A DNA stretch of 64,000 nucleotides from Liolophura sinensis (Eukaryota > Mollusca > Polyplacophora > Chitonida > Chitonidae): contig NC_088300.1 of NCBI RefSeq assembly GCF_032854445.1, positions 75,817,966 through 75,881,965 on the forward strand, read 5' to 3'. Below are positions 1 through 13,542 of the stretch, one piece after another. Each line of letters starts with the position of its first letter. The first letter of the stretch is position 1. The notes below the pieces were generated by a model. The model did not search any database. It saw only the letters and a program-made list of their open reading frames with translations, and was not told the origin of the DNA. The translations under genes and the position numbers were made by a program.

Positions 1-482
1 ATATGTGCACATGGGTTCAATACGGCACCATTTGGTAAGGAACCTGGTAAACATACAACGTGAGGTTGCCTACACTGCATGTATATTTGTGAATGCCATC
101 AGAATGTGTTTATTTTCATGTGATATATTAGAACTAATGAATCATACAAAAACGAAACAGATGGTCACATTTGGAATTCTACATTTACATGTAAGGACAT
201 GTAGCAGTGTACTGTGTTAATAACATGCAGTGACAAAAGAAAGAGGGATGCACACTGTCAAGGGAGGTGTGTCTCTCACTGTCGTTCTCCTACATTTCCA
301 CGTAGATTTCCACCTGGGCTAACTGCAGGAATATCTTACAACTGCCAAATACGGTTTGCCAGTCTGTAGGATTTCTGCACCAATTTCCCACCTTCCCCAC
401 AATGAACTGTGAGTAGTGACAAGGCTAATGGGTGATAGTTGGCAGGCTGGTTCCTACATGGATGTTTAGGTGATAGAAACTG

Positions 483-484
<2 letters not shown>
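1..484. other. Unique non-coding stretch, no gene seen
   Basis: No open frame of convincing length or composition is present on either strand. The only gene-like signal is a GTAAGG donor-like hexamer near position 34, with too little sequence upstream to judge whether an exon precedes it. The stretch ends at an (AT)n microsatellite. Confidence 0.6.

Positions 485-529
<45 letters not shown>
485..529. repeat. (AT)n microsatellite
   Basis: An uninterrupted AT dinucleotide run of about 45 bases, flanked by unique sequence. Such runs vary in length between individuals and can extrude cruciforms. No function is implied. Confidence 0.95.
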
Positions 530-531
<2 letters not shown>

Positions 532-933
532 GTACATTATTTTTATGCACTGGATTATTGTGTCTCCATGTGGCTTCTCTCGAGTTCAGTCTTTTAATAT
601 GGCCTGTGCTTGACACAATCTTTGTCTGCTGGTAGGTGATTCAATACTGTTTCTTTCCCTTGTGACAATCCTTCCATGCAATGAAAATGAACCAATCAGA
701 ATCAACCGAACAACATATGAAACATTTTCACTTCCTGGTGTGTGCCTAAGTCTTGGAAATATGCCAGTCTGCCAGTTCATGCATTTATCCTAAATCAAGT
801 AGAGAGAAATTCATTGCACTGTATTCAGATAATAGTAGTGTGTGGCAAAGTGCAATCCTCTTTGAATCAGATATCAGTATATTCTCACCAATTCACACTG
901 ATCATCTGGAACCTTACAGAAAGCCTACATGTC
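530..933. other. Unique spacer before the 18-bp array
   Basis: About 400 bases of unique sequence with no supported gene. Two short overlapping open frames here are continuous with the array frames only because the array itself has no stops. The first run of four A residues left of the array is near position 683, which matters for possible Pol III read-through on the minus strand. Confidence 0.6.
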
Positions 934-3900
934 CGCCATGTGTATGATGACATCTATGTGTATGATGTCATCTATGTGTGTGATGCCATCCATGTGTATG
1001 ATGACATCTATGTGTATGATTTCATCTATGTCTATGCCATCCATGTGTATGATGTCATCCGTGTGTGTGATGCCATCTATGTGTATGATGTCATCCATGT
1101 GTGTGATGCCATCCATGTGTATGATGCCATCCATGTGTGTGATGCCATCTATGTGTATGATGCCATCCATGTGTGTGATGCCATCCATGTGTATGATGCC
1201 ATCCATGTGTGTGATGCCATCTATGTGTATGATGCCATCCATGTGTGTGATGCCATCTATGTGTATGATGCCATCCATGTGTGTGATGCCATCTATGTGT
1301 ATGATGCCATCCATGTGTATGATGCCATCCATATGTCTGATGCCATCCATGTGTGTGATGCCATCTATGTGTATGATGTCATCCATGTGTATGATGCCAT
1401 CCATGTGTGTGATGCCATCTATGTGTATGATGTCATCCATGTGTATGATGTCATCCATGTGTGTGATGCCATCCATGTGTGTGATGCCATCCATGTGTAT
1501 GATGCCATCCATGTGTGTGATGCCATCCATGTGTATGATGTCATCTATGTGTGTGATGCCATCTATGTGTATGTCATCCATGTGTATGATGCCATCCATG
1601 TGTATGATGTCATCCATGTGTATGATGTCATCTATGTGTATGTCATCCATGTGTATGATGCCATCTATGTGTATGATGCCATCCATGTGTGTGATGCCAT
1701 CTATGTGTATGATGCCATCCATGTGTGTGATGCCATCTATGTGTATGATGCCATCCATGTGTGTGATGCCATCCATGTGTGTGATGCCATCCATGTGTGT
1801 GATGCCATCCATGTGTATGATGCCATCTATGTGTATGATGCCATCCATGTGTATGATGCCATCCATGTGTGTGATGTCATCCATGTGTATGATGTCATCC
1901 ACGTGTATAATGCCATCCATGTGTGTGATGCCATCCATGTGTATGATGCCATCCATATATGTGATGCCATCCATGTGTATGATGTCATCCATGTGTATAA
2001 TGCCATCCATGTGTGTGATGCCATCCATGTGTATGATGCCATCCATATGTGTGATGCCATCCATGTGTATGATGCCATCCATGTGTATGATGTCATCTAT
2101 GTGTATGATGCCATCTATGTCTATGCCATCCATGTGTGTGATGCCATCTATGTGTATGATGCCATCCATGTGTGTGATGCCATCCATGTGTATGATGCCA
2201 TCCATGTGTATAATGCCATTCATGTGTATGATGCCATCCATGTGTATGATGCCATCCATGTGTATGATGTCATCTATGTGTATGATGCCATCCATGTGTA
2301 TGATGTCATCCATGTGTATGTCATCCATGTGTATGATGTCATCTATGTCTATGCCATCCATGTGTGTGATGCCATCTATGTGTACGATGCCATCCATGTG
2401 TGTGATGCCATCTATGTGTATGATGTCATCCATGTGTATGATGTCATCCATGTGTATGATGTCATCTATGTCTATGCCATCCATGTGTGTGATGCCATCT
2501 ATGTGTATGATGCCATCCATGTGTATGATGCCATCCATGTGTGTGATGCCATCCATGTGTATGATGCCATCCATGTGTATGATGTCATCCATGTGTATGA
2601 TGTCATCTATGTCTATGCCATCCATGTGTATAATGCCATCCATGTGTATGATGCCATCTATGTGTATGATGCCATCCATGTGTGTGATGCCATCCATGTG
2701 TCTGATGTCATTCATGTGTATGATGCCATCCATGTGTCTGATGTCATCCATGTGTGTGATGTCATCCATGTGTTTGATGCCATCTATGTGTGTGATGCCA
2801 TCCATGTGTGTGATGCCATCCATGTGTGTGATGCCATCTATGTGTATGATGCCATCCATGTGTATGATGCCATCTATGTGTATGTCATCCATGTGTGTGA
2901 TGCCATCCATGTGTGTGATGCCATCCATGTGTGTGATGTCATCCATGTGTACGATGTCATCTATGTGTACGATGCCATCTATGTGTATGATGCCATCCAT
3001 GTGTCTGATGCCATCCATGTGTGTGATGCCATCCATGTGTATGATGTCATCCATGTGTGTGATGCCATCCATGTGTGTGATGCCATCCATGTGTGTGATT
3101 CCATCCATGTGTATGATGTCATCCATGTGTGTGATGTCATCCATGTGTATGATGCCATCCATGTGTATGATGCCATCCATGTGTGTGATGCTATCCATGT
3201 GTGTGATACCATCCATGTGTGTGATGCCATCTATGTGTGTGATGCCATCCATGTGTATGATGCCATCTATGTGTATGATGTCATCCATGTGTGTGATGCC
3301 ATCCATGTGTATGATGCCATCTATGTGTGTGATGCTATCCATGTGTGTGATACCATCCATGTGTGTGATGCCATCTATGTGTGTGATGCTATCCATGTGT
3401 ATGATGCCATCTATGTGTATGATGCCATCCATGTGTGTGATGCCATCCATGTGTATGATGCCATCTATGTGTATGATGTCATCCATGTGTGTGATGCCAT
3501 CCATGTGTATGATGCCATCCATGTGTGTGATGCCATCCATGTGTATGATGTCATCTATGTGTGTGATGCCATCTATGTGTGTGATGCCATCTATGTGTAT
3601 GTCATCCATGTGTATGATGCCATCCATGTGTATGATGTCATCCATGTGTATGATGTCATCTATGTGTATGTCATCCATGTGTATGATGCCATCTATGTGT
3701 ATGATGCCATCCATGTGTGTGATGTCATCTATGTGTATGATGCCATCTATGTGCATGATGCCATCCATGTGTGTGATGCCATCCATGTGTATGATGCCAT
3801 CTATATGTGTGATGCCATCCATGTGTATGATGTCATCTATGTCTATGCCATCCATGTGTGTGATGTCATCCATGTGTATGATGCCATCTATGTGTATGAT

Positions 3901-5456
3901 GCCATCTATGTGTGTGATGCCATCCATGTGTGTGATTCCATCCATGTGTATGATTCCATCCATGTGTATGATGCCATCTATGTGTATGATGCCATCCATG
4001 TGTGTGATGCCATCCATGTGTATGATGTCATCTATGTGTGTGATGCCATCTATGTGTGTGATGCCATCCATGTGTGTGATTCTATCCATGTGTATGATGC
4101 CATCCATGTGTATGATGCCATCCATGTGTGTGATTCCATCCATGTGTCTGATGCCATCCATGTGTATGATGCTATCCATGTGTGTGATTCCATCCATGTG
4201 TATGATTCCATCCATGTGTATGATGCCATCTATGTGTATGATGCCATCCATGTGTGTGATGCCATCCATGTGTATGATGTCATCTATGTGTGTGATGCCA
4301 TCTATGTGTGTGATGCCATCCATGTGTGTGATGCCATCTATGTGTGTGATGCCATCTATGTGTATGATGCCATCCATGTGTATGATGCCATCTATGTGTA
4401 TGTCATCCATGTGTGTGATGCCATCCATGTGTGTGATGTCATCCATGTGTGTGATGTCATCCATGTGTACGATGTCATCTATGTGTACGATGCCATCCAT
4501 GTGTATGATGCCATCCATGTGTCTGATGCCATCCATGTGTGTGATGCCATCTATGTGTATGATGTCATCCATGTGTGTGATGCCATCCATGTGTGTGATG
4601 CCATCCATGTGTGTGATTCCATCCATGTGTATGATGTCATCCATGTGTGTGATGTCATCCATGTGTATGATGCCATCCATGTGTATGATGCCATCTATGT
4701 GTGTGATGCTATCCATGTGTGTGATACCATCCATGTGTGTGATGCCATCCATGTGTATGATGCCATCCATGTGTGTGATGCCATCCATGTGTATGATGTC
4801 ATCTATGTGTGTGATGCCATCTATGTGTGTGATGCCATCTATGTGTATGTCATCCATGTGTATGATGCCATCCATGTGTATGATGTCATCCATGTGTATG
4901 ATGTCATCTATGTGTATGTCATCCATGTGTATGATGCCATCTATGTGTATGATGCCATCCATGTGTGTGATGTCATCTATGTGTATGATGCCATCTATGT
5001 GTATGATGCCATCCATGTGTGTGATGCCATCCATGTGTATGATGCCATCTATATGTGATGCCATCCATGTGTATGATGTCATCTATGTCTATGCCATCCA
5101 TGTGTGTGATGTCATCCATGTGTATGATGCCATCTATGTGTATGATGCCATCCATGTGTGTGATTCTATCCATGTGTATGATGCCATCCATGTGTATGAT
5201 GCCATCCATGTGTGTGATTCCATCCATGTGTCTGATGCCATCCATGTGTATGATGCTATCCATGTGTGTGATTCCATCCATGTGTATGATTCCATCCATG
5301 TGTATGATGCCATCTATGTGTATGATGCCATCCATGTGTGTGATTCTATCCATGTGTATGATGTCATCTATGTGTATGATGCCATCCATGTGTCTGATGC
5401 CATCCATGTGTATGATGCCATCTATGTGTATGATGCCATCCATGTGTGTGATGCCA
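934..5456. repeat. 18-bp minisatellite array, about 250 units
   Basis: The unit consensus is ATGTGTRTGATGYCATCY. Nearly all variation is at three two-state transition sites (R, first Y, last Y). About 15 units are 15 bp long, having lost one triplet. Two plus frames and one minus frame stay open because the unit is a multiple of three without stops there. Their peptides are (HVYDAI)n, (MCMMPS)n and, on the minus strand, (THMDGI)n. The main variants change the amino acid in all three frames, with one exception: the last Y is silent in the MCMMPS frame. There is therefore no sign of purifying selection on a protein. A 2-bp loss near 5053-5056, relative to a sister block near 3807, switches the open frame. 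This is expected of a satellite but not of a gene. Blocks are repeated internally at offsets of 144, 252, about 1247 and 1518 bp, which shows segmental amplification. The boundaries are accurate to a few bases. Confidence 0.97.
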
Positions 5457-5472
5457 CTTAAGCCATCTGTAC

Positions 5473-5545
5473 CAGCTGGGGTTTGACCGGCAACCTTTCA
5501 TGTCTATGGCGAGTGTAATCGCTAGACAACAAGGGCAGAGACAGC
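5473..5545 (-). mobile_element. tRNA-like SINE head fragment beside the 18-bp array
   Basis: Read on the minus strand, this segment has a tRNA-like order. An A-box-like stretch (GTCTAGCGATTACACTCGCC) is followed about 30 bases later by a B-box-like stretch (GCCGGTCAAACCCC, one T short of the usual GGTTCAAACCCC). The first part resembles the 5' half of Glu/Asp-type tRNAs. No acceptor stem closes it, so it is not a working tRNA gene. It is best read as the tRNA-derived head of a SINE, degenerate, with the element body missing or replaced. Its downstream side on this strand faces the 18-bp array, which begins within about 20 bases. Similarity to known SINE heads is from memory. Confidence 0.5.
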
Positions 5546-6210
5546 CTTTAATCAGTTTCTGATTTTGTCACAATGACCAGGCACCCATGCCGCAAGACTC
5601 AGTCACCTTCTGGTGTGCATTACTAGTTCTTCATGGATACAGTCCAACACTGTGCCTTGGTAGCATTCAGAAAGCCATCAATACTTGCTGGCATGGCCAA
5701 CTCAAGGCCAGGAATCCTTTTGATGAACAAACAGATGAAATGATTAGACCATTACCTTATATCCACACATCAAAACATCCTCAGTCACAGAGAAGCTCAA
5801 TCCTGTTACACACCTGACTTGGTGGAGAAACATATGGGATCATGACTACCCTACCTGAGTCTGCCTGAGGAGAACTGCAGCTCGAATCATGCCTTTGAAA
5901 ACAGGTTTAAATGAAATCAGATTTTGATACTCGCTAAAACAGATTTATGTATCAATCTGTTCAATACTAAACAGCAATGTTCCACAAGGACGACACTTTA
6001 TAAGAACTGGATCGAGTCTAAGTTGGGGACAAACCTTAAGTGATTATTCCATTTGGTCTTCAATGAACTTATTAAAAGTATTTTAAAAGACATAATGAGA
6101 ATCCAAAAGAGAATGACAAATGAGAATTCCATAAAATTCAAACTGATTATTCTGTAGTTATAGGGCAAAGTCAGGGTTATGTACATGCAAGTTAGCTTTA
6201 GAATCCTGAA

Positions 6211-6270
6211 CCCTTGGCCACAATGACAAGTCCACGTGAACCCGTGGCCACAATGACAAGTCCATGTAAA
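6211..6270. repeat. 30-bp direct duplication, two copies
   Basis: Two adjacent 30-bp copies share the core GGCCACAATGACAAGTCCA and differ at about three positions near the ends. This looks like a simple local tandem duplication. Confidence 0.85.
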
Positions 6271-7690
6271 CACGCAATGTATTGACATTCCTAGTCTAAT
6301 CCCTGGTGCTGATTGACCAAAGAGATTGTACACGTGATGAGGATTTGTCAATACCAAAAATGTGTATCTTTTGTCCTGATGAAAGAACACATGTTGAATG
6401 TGAAGAGCCAGCATTGATCTAATGCTTGTTTGCCCCATCGTACTTTGGTGAAATCAGAGAGATTGTTCACAAGTTCAATAGTTAACAAACACACAGCAAA
6501 ATCAATAAATGACAACGGTCCACAATTGTGCAACAAACTCAGACAAGATTTCCTCAAACAGAACTTGACAAAAGGTAACAGGAAATCATTAGCAGATACA
6601 TGTTTCTTCCTTTACATCCTGCCACTCTGGTATGCCATCTTGGTTAGCTAGCATGTAGATAGCAGAGGTTAAATATTGAACACACTCATCACAGATAAAA
6701 TCTGATGAGAGGACCATCCTAGCTGCACACTAACAGATGAAAGGGAAGCTAGATGAAACATTGTCATTTGTCCTGATGAATCCTTTCTGTCATAGGACAA
6801 CACAATAACAGATATTTGGGACACAACTCTCTGGAACCAATAATTTGTCCCTCACCATAGTAGCCACTGGTCAAAGATAGGATGCCTCAATTCCTGACAC
6901 AAAGAGTTATCTCATTTTGTTTGGTAGTATCGAATTTTAACCACAAAAGGGAAATCTTAATCACAAACAGTGTACAAAGGCTTTGAATATGATTGCTACA
7001 GAACATTGCATATATTCATATTCGTCACAACATGTAGGACATAACAGCAGTCTAAAACAGTAGACAGACTTTGGGTTTAACAATACATCCATCAGTTAAT
7101 TCTTACCATGGTAGGCTCGGGGTAGGTGCAAGACAACAGTATTTACAGCTGGAACCAAATTATTTCAGTCTGAGATGAGCAATCTGGTTGAATTTTAAAT
7201 GATGAGTATGAATTCAAAGTAATACATTAAGCTATTTTCTCAGAATCCATCTTTGTCTATAATTTCTACCCAAGCTTTCCTTTAATTAACCTTGTCAGTA
7301 AGCCGTGATGATCATACAGGTATCAGACTAAAGCTTAAATGACAATGTTCATATCAGCTACTAGAGTGTAAAACACTTCGTAATATGGGGATAATAAATT
7401 AACAACCAATTAGCATAACTGCCCTAAAAATTTCCACAGAAAGATCATTCTTAGTCTTACAGACAAACAAAGTTCACAAATGTTCAAAGATTGAGCCATA
7501 AATCTCACAACACCATTTCAAGATCACACAAAATGAAGGTTTATAGCCACTGATGAAATTTCAGGCCAAATACAGGTACGTATTGAGAACTCCCTGCTTT
7601 GGGCCCATCTACCAGACAGAATCACTGCAAATGAAAATGTGATAAGCTTATATAGATACAGATCAAGCTAATCATAGCTGGGTACCTTAC

Positions 7691-7787
7691 CAAACTTGAC
7701 CATTGCTTTCCGTGCCGCCAATCCTTTTCTGGCCACCCCGAACATCTCCTCAAAACTGTGATACAACTCCTTACAAAGGAATGCTTT
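7691..7787 (-). CDS. Candidate internal coding exon, 97 nt, unknown protein
   Basis: On the minus strand an AG at 7789-7788 is followed by 32 open codons plus one base, then a G|GTAAGG donor at 7690. The encoded segment starts KAFLCKELYHSF and ends RKAMVKF. It is rich in helix-forming residues, with a basic second half, and its codons look used rather than random. An in-frame TAG overlaps the acceptor AG, so the frame opens exactly at the proposed exon edge. The weak point is a purine-rich acceptor tract. The exon would start in phase 0 and end in phase 1. That start fits the end of the exon-like block at 17850-17936 on the same strand, which would imply a 10-kb intron. I do not recognise the protein. 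A chance open block remains possible. Confidence 0.35.
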
Positions 7788-9978
7788 CTAAATCTTAAGC
7801 CTTGGCATTCCCTCAACGAGACTTGATAAAACATTCAACAGTTTCTGGGGTGTTTTTTTTATTAAGGGCCACATCTGATCGCTGCCAGCTGACAAACAAT
7901 GACTGAGCCATCACAAGTTAAAAAAGGCGGCCAGCCATCGGGCTAAGCCCTTCTGATGTGGCCTTAACGGCGGAGCCTGTAGATCAATCACACCTTAGCT
8001 GTCACCGCCCCAGCATTCCTTCAGGTCACCCCTGGTCAGTCTGATCTCACCCTGCACACCTGCACAGACAAATCTTAGCTCTCTCTCTCTGGCTCATTAC
8101 CATAGATGTAATATAGCACCTGAAAGGTTGCTAACATGGGCTGTGACCTCAACCATGTGCTGTGATCTCAACTACAGCACTTGACCAGCTTCAAAATAGG
8201 AAATGATGGAAATGTGCTATTTCATCCACTGTTTTGTTTTCATTCAGCTTCAAAACGGGAAATTAATACTGGATTATGTTGATTATGCCCCTTTGTATGT
8301 GACTGGTTGCATGGAGTTATATGCTACTGGACTAAATTTATCTGCAATTGTCATCACAAAAGGCAGCAATGGCTGTGTATAGTGCTTTGGAAAGCATTGA
8401 AAATTAATGAAAATTTACATGTGACTGAGTTGAATCAACTTCCAGGACAGTGGGATGGATTAGCTTTAGTCTGAGTGCAGAGTTGTGTAACAGACAAGGT
8501 ATCGGCAAAAAACATTCTACGATGGCCCAGCAGCCAATCAATGAACTGCTCTGGAAAGAAAGTGCTGGGGTTGGATTAATGGACTTTGTACTGGAATACA
8601 TATATACACATGGAGATTATTCTAGAAATAACGTTGTACGAGCAGAGTGTGATTAAATCAAGCAATGTCACGGTGACTGCCGAGTGCTGATTCATGAATC
8701 GGTTTGCTAATTTATCAGTACATTAGCCTGTGGTTAAAATGGCACTACCTGGCTATAAGGGGTGGGGGAATTACCCCCAGGTATCTGTACTTATGTAAGG
8801 TGATATGGTATCAAAGACATGCACCACAGCATTTGCTTATCAGTATAAATATATGGCAGGGAGGGGAAAGGAGAACATAGATCAGAGAATGGTGATTAGA
8901 GCCTGAGTGGCAAACACAGGTAGCCTGAACTCTACACTATCACATTCCAGCTCACTACCAAATCCTTAATTGGCTTCAGTTAAAGATGGACAAAAGCTGG
9001 ATGCTGATCAGAATCAATACCACCCATAATACAGCACTGGATACAAGTACATTTGTATATCATAGAGCTAGGTTATCAATATCAGTGTTTTAGGATAGGT
9101 ATTTGGCTTTCACCTACAACCTGTTATATAATGATATAATACATAATTAGGTGTGGTGTATATTTAGTCAACCTTTAGTTCATTCAGTTTCAAAATATAG
9201 GATTACATGTATTCAAGTAAAAGTGGTCAACTTGGCGAAGTTAACTATATTATAGTTTTGGTTTAATGGGATAAGCCAACATATTCAGAAAACATTTTGG
9301 ACTTGAACAATTAGGTAAACTTGGATTGAAACTGTGGCACTGGATAATAAAAGTATGTTGCTGCCTTGGTCTTACATGAAAATTGGAATTCGGTAAAAGG
9401 TTCTTTCAGAACTGGTATAATGTCTCCTTTCAAAGAGGAAGGATGGGGAACTAACACAGAAAGGCTTCAGTCATTCCCTGAAAAGCAAAAATGTATCAAT
9501 GCTTATATACATGCATACACGCCCTAAAATTTAAAAAGAGCACCAAGCTAGAGTTCTGCTTTTTGCTGATGGCAGGCTGTTTTCCTTTTTCACAGAGAAG
9601 GAGTTATAGAGCTCTGGCCTGTGGATCATTTCATCATATCATAGTCAAGTAACATGCAATTTATACTCAGCCTTGCACATCATCTGAGAAGGATACCATC
9701 CACCCCACAAAACCACAGCCACCAGATTAGACCCAATATGTTGTCCATCAACAGGAAAAAGACCTGATATACTCCCGTCATAACCAAAGCCATCAGGAAA
9801 ATGTTTTAGCTCATATCTCCCAATGCTATATACAACAGAGTCGTGTTTCGTGTGCTGATCTGAGAACTAGAGATAACCAACCATTACAGGGCATGCAGAG
9901 ATCACTTTTATAATGCTAGGCTTTTATGACAGCACTTGTTGCATTTCATCATTTCCGGGATCAACACAATTATAAAAA

Positions 9979-12842
9979 GCATTTCTTGTGATAGGCTCAA
10001 CACATATACATGTACACACCAGTTTGACCTATATGTATGGCATTTCTTGTGATAGGCACCACACATATGCATGTACACACCAGTCTGACCTACATGTATG
10101 GCATCTCTTGTGATAGGCACAACACATATACATGTACACACCAGTTTGACCTATATGTATGGCATCTCGTGATAGGCACCACATATATATGCGTACACAC
10201 CAGTCTGACCTACATGTATGGTGTCTCTTGTGATAGGCACCACACATATACATGTACACACCAGTTTGACCTATATGTATGGCATCTCGTGATAGGCACC
10301 ACATATATATGCGTACACACCAGTCTGACCTACATGTATGGTGTCTCTTGTGATAGGCACCACACATATACATGTACACACCAGTTTGACCTATATGTAT
10401 GGCATCTCATGATAGGCACCACATATATATGCGTACACACCAGTCTGACCTACATGTATTGCATCTCTTGTGATAGGCACCACACATATACATGTACACA
10501 TCAGTTTGACCTACATGTATGGCATCTCGTGATATGCACCACACATATACATGTACACACCAGTTTGACCTACATGTATTGCATCTCTTGTGATAGGCAC
10601 CACTTATATACATGTACACACCAGTTTGACATACATGTATGGCATCTCTTGTGATAGGCACCACATATATACACGTACACACCAGTCTGACCTACATGTA
10701 TGGGATCTCGTGATAGGCACCACATATATACGCGTACACACCAGTTTGACCTACATGTATGGCATCTCTTGTGATAGGCACCACACATATACATGTACAC
10801 ATCAGTTTGACATACATGTATGGCATCTCTTGTGATAGGCACAACATATATACGCGTACACACCAGTCTGACCTACATGTATGGTGTTTCTTGTGATAAG
10901 CACCACACATAGACATGTACACATCAGTTTGACATACATGTATGGCATCTCTTGTGATAGGCACCACATATATACGCGTACACACCAGTCTGACCTACAT
11001 GTATGGTGTTTCTTGTGATAGGCACCACACATATACATGTACACACCAGTTTGACCCCCATGTATTGCATCTCTTGTGATAGGCACCACACATATATATG
11101 TACACACCAGTCTGACCCACATGTATGGTGTTTCTTGTGATATGCACCACACATATACATGTACACACCAGTTTGACCCACATGTATTGCATCTCTTGTG
11201 ATAGGCACCACACATATACATGTACACACCAGTTTGACCCACATGTATTGTATCTCTTGTGATAGGTACAACACATATACATGTACACACCAGTTTGACC
11301 TACATGTATAGCGTTTCTTGTGATAGGTACCACACATATACATGTACACATCAGTTTGACCTACATGTATGGCATTTCTTGTGATAGGCACAACACATAT
11401 ACATGTACACACCAGTTTGACCTATATGTATGGCATCTCTTGTGATAGGCACAACACATATGCATGTACACAACAGTTTGACCTACATGTATAACGTTTC
11501 TTGTAATAGGTACCACACATATACTTGTACACATCAGTTTGACATACATGTATTGCATCTCTTGTGATAGGCACCACACATATACATGTACACACCAGTT
11601 TGACCTACATATATGGCATCTCTTGTGATAGGCACAACACATATGCATGTACACAACAGTTTGACCTACATGTATGGCATCTCTTGTGACAGGTACCACA
11701 CATATACATGTACACACCAGTTTGACATACATGTATGGCATCTCTTGTGATAGGTACCACACATATACATGTACACACCAGTTTGACCTACATATATGGC
11801 ATCTCTTGTGATAGGCACCACACATACACATGTACACACCAGTTTGACCAACATGTATTGCATCTCTTGTGATAGGCACCACATATATACACGTACACAC
11901 CAGTCTGACCTACATGTATGGCATCTCTTGTGATAGGCACAACACATATACATGTACACACCAGTTTGACCCACATGTATGGCATCTCTTGTGATAGGCA
12001 CCACACATATACATGTACACACCAGTCAGACCTACATGTATTGCATCTCTTGTGATAGGCACCACTTATATACATGTACACACCAGTTTGACATACATGT
12101 ATGGCATCTCTTGTGATAGGCACAACACATATACATGTACACACCAGTTTGACCCACATGTATGGCATCTCCCGTGATAGGCACCACATATATACGCGTA
12201 CACACCAGTCTGACCTACATGTATTGCATCTCTTGTGATAGGCACCACTTATATACATGTACACACCAGTTTGACATACATGTATGGCATCTCTTGTGAT
12301 AGGCACCACACATATACATGTACACACCAGTTTGACCCACATGTATTGCATCTCTTGTGATAGGCACCACACATATGCATGTACACACCAGTCTGACCTA
12401 CATGTATGGCATCTCTTGTGATAGGTACCACACATATACATGTACACACCAGTTTGACCTATATGTATGGCATCTCTTGTGATAGGTACCACACATATGC
12501 ATGTACACACCAATCTGACCTACATGTATGGCATCTCTTGTGATAGGCACCACACATATGCATGTACACACCAGTCTGACCTACATGTATGGCATCTCTT
12601 GTGATAGGCACCACACATATACATGTACACACCAGTCTGACCCACATGTATGGCATCTCTTGTGATAGGCACCACACATATACATGTACACACCAGTTTG
12701 ACCTACATGTATGGCATCTCTTGTGACAGGTACCACACATATACATGTACACACCAGTTTGACCCACATGTATGGCATTTCTTGTGATAGGTACCACACA
12801 TATACATGTACATACAAGTTTGACTTACATGTGAGGCATTTT
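9979..12842. repeat. 61-bp satellite array, about 47 units
   Basis: Each unit contains TTGTGATAGGCACCACA, then a palindromic CATGTACACACCAGT segment, then TTTGACCTACATGTATGG. Units diverge by a few per cent, mainly by transitions. About four units are 59 bp because TT was lost from the CTCTTGTGAT segment. An alternating 61+59 pair forms a 120-bp higher-order unit at 10141-10500, and a 122-bp pair recurs at about 10740-10985. Open frames of 60-241 codons seen inside the array run through it in both directions and simply reflect the lack of stops in some frames. Nearly every unit has a WGATAR motif and one or two ACATGT palindromes. No coding function is supported. Confidence 0.97.
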
Positions 12843-13542
12843 CTTATCCAAAATGGATCCGTAAAAAGTGGCAGGAAATGTGATAGAGTTCCCTGTATAA
12901 ATTCAGCAAGGATTCAAATGCACATCCCATGATGTAAGGTAGGTAATAAATGAGACATCTAAGAATTGTCCAAGCAATCTGAAAGTTAACCATTATACAA
13001 TACCTATTACAACAACAACATATCACATGACATACAGTACAAAACTTCTGCATGTGCACTGCTGTAATGTAAATATTACTTTCTGAGTTTTCAACTGTAT
13101 GAAACTTCAACCCAAAATAAAGCTGAAAATCCATGGAGTGTACACCAATACAAAAGCCATGACAACCAGGGAGCATTCAAACTGAGCCCCAGATTTCAAT
13201 TATAGCCTTCCTTTCTTACACAAATTCACAATATGTGTGGGAGGGTCTCCCTGGATATTTTCCAGAGTGAATCTAAATTCTGACCAGGATCTCCCATTCT
13301 TCAATCTGCCTTTAAGTCCTTACAGGGATTTCTTTGATTAAGTTGGATTACAAAATGACTGCCTGACTAGAAGGTATTAGCAAATAAAGCTGGATTTGAT
13401 AATAGCCTTTAATGTTCAGAATATGGCCCAGCAGGAGCCAACGGCTGGTTCATTTCAGTGACTAGCATCCTGGGGTGGATCTCATCACAATACAGCTCTG
13501 ATTTTAGGTATTCAATCCACACGAACAATTAACATGTGTTGG

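Larger units (their letters stand above)
5571..9978. other. Mostly unique sequence with one exon-like block
   Basis: About 4.4 kb without a supported complete gene. It contains a 30-bp direct duplication at 6211-6270, a short (CT)n run near 8083, and the exon-like block at 7691-7787 listed separately. Two opposing 65-68 codon frames at 8404-8656 overlap each other and have no splice signals, so I treat them as chance. Confidence 0.6.

Noticed and set aside
742-5461. Overlapping open frames of 1438, 1510 and 1385 codons over the same 4.5 kb on both strands
   Set aside because: All are translations of one 18-bp repeat that has no stop in those frames. The common unit variants are nonsynonymous in each frame (one silent site in one frame only), and a 2-bp indel switches frame within the array.
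10029-12817. Many open frames of 60-241 codons on both strands
   Set aside because: They are by-products of the 61-bp satellite. Because 61 is not a multiple of three, they pass through all frames and share the same peptide words (VPITRDAIHV, CTCICVV).
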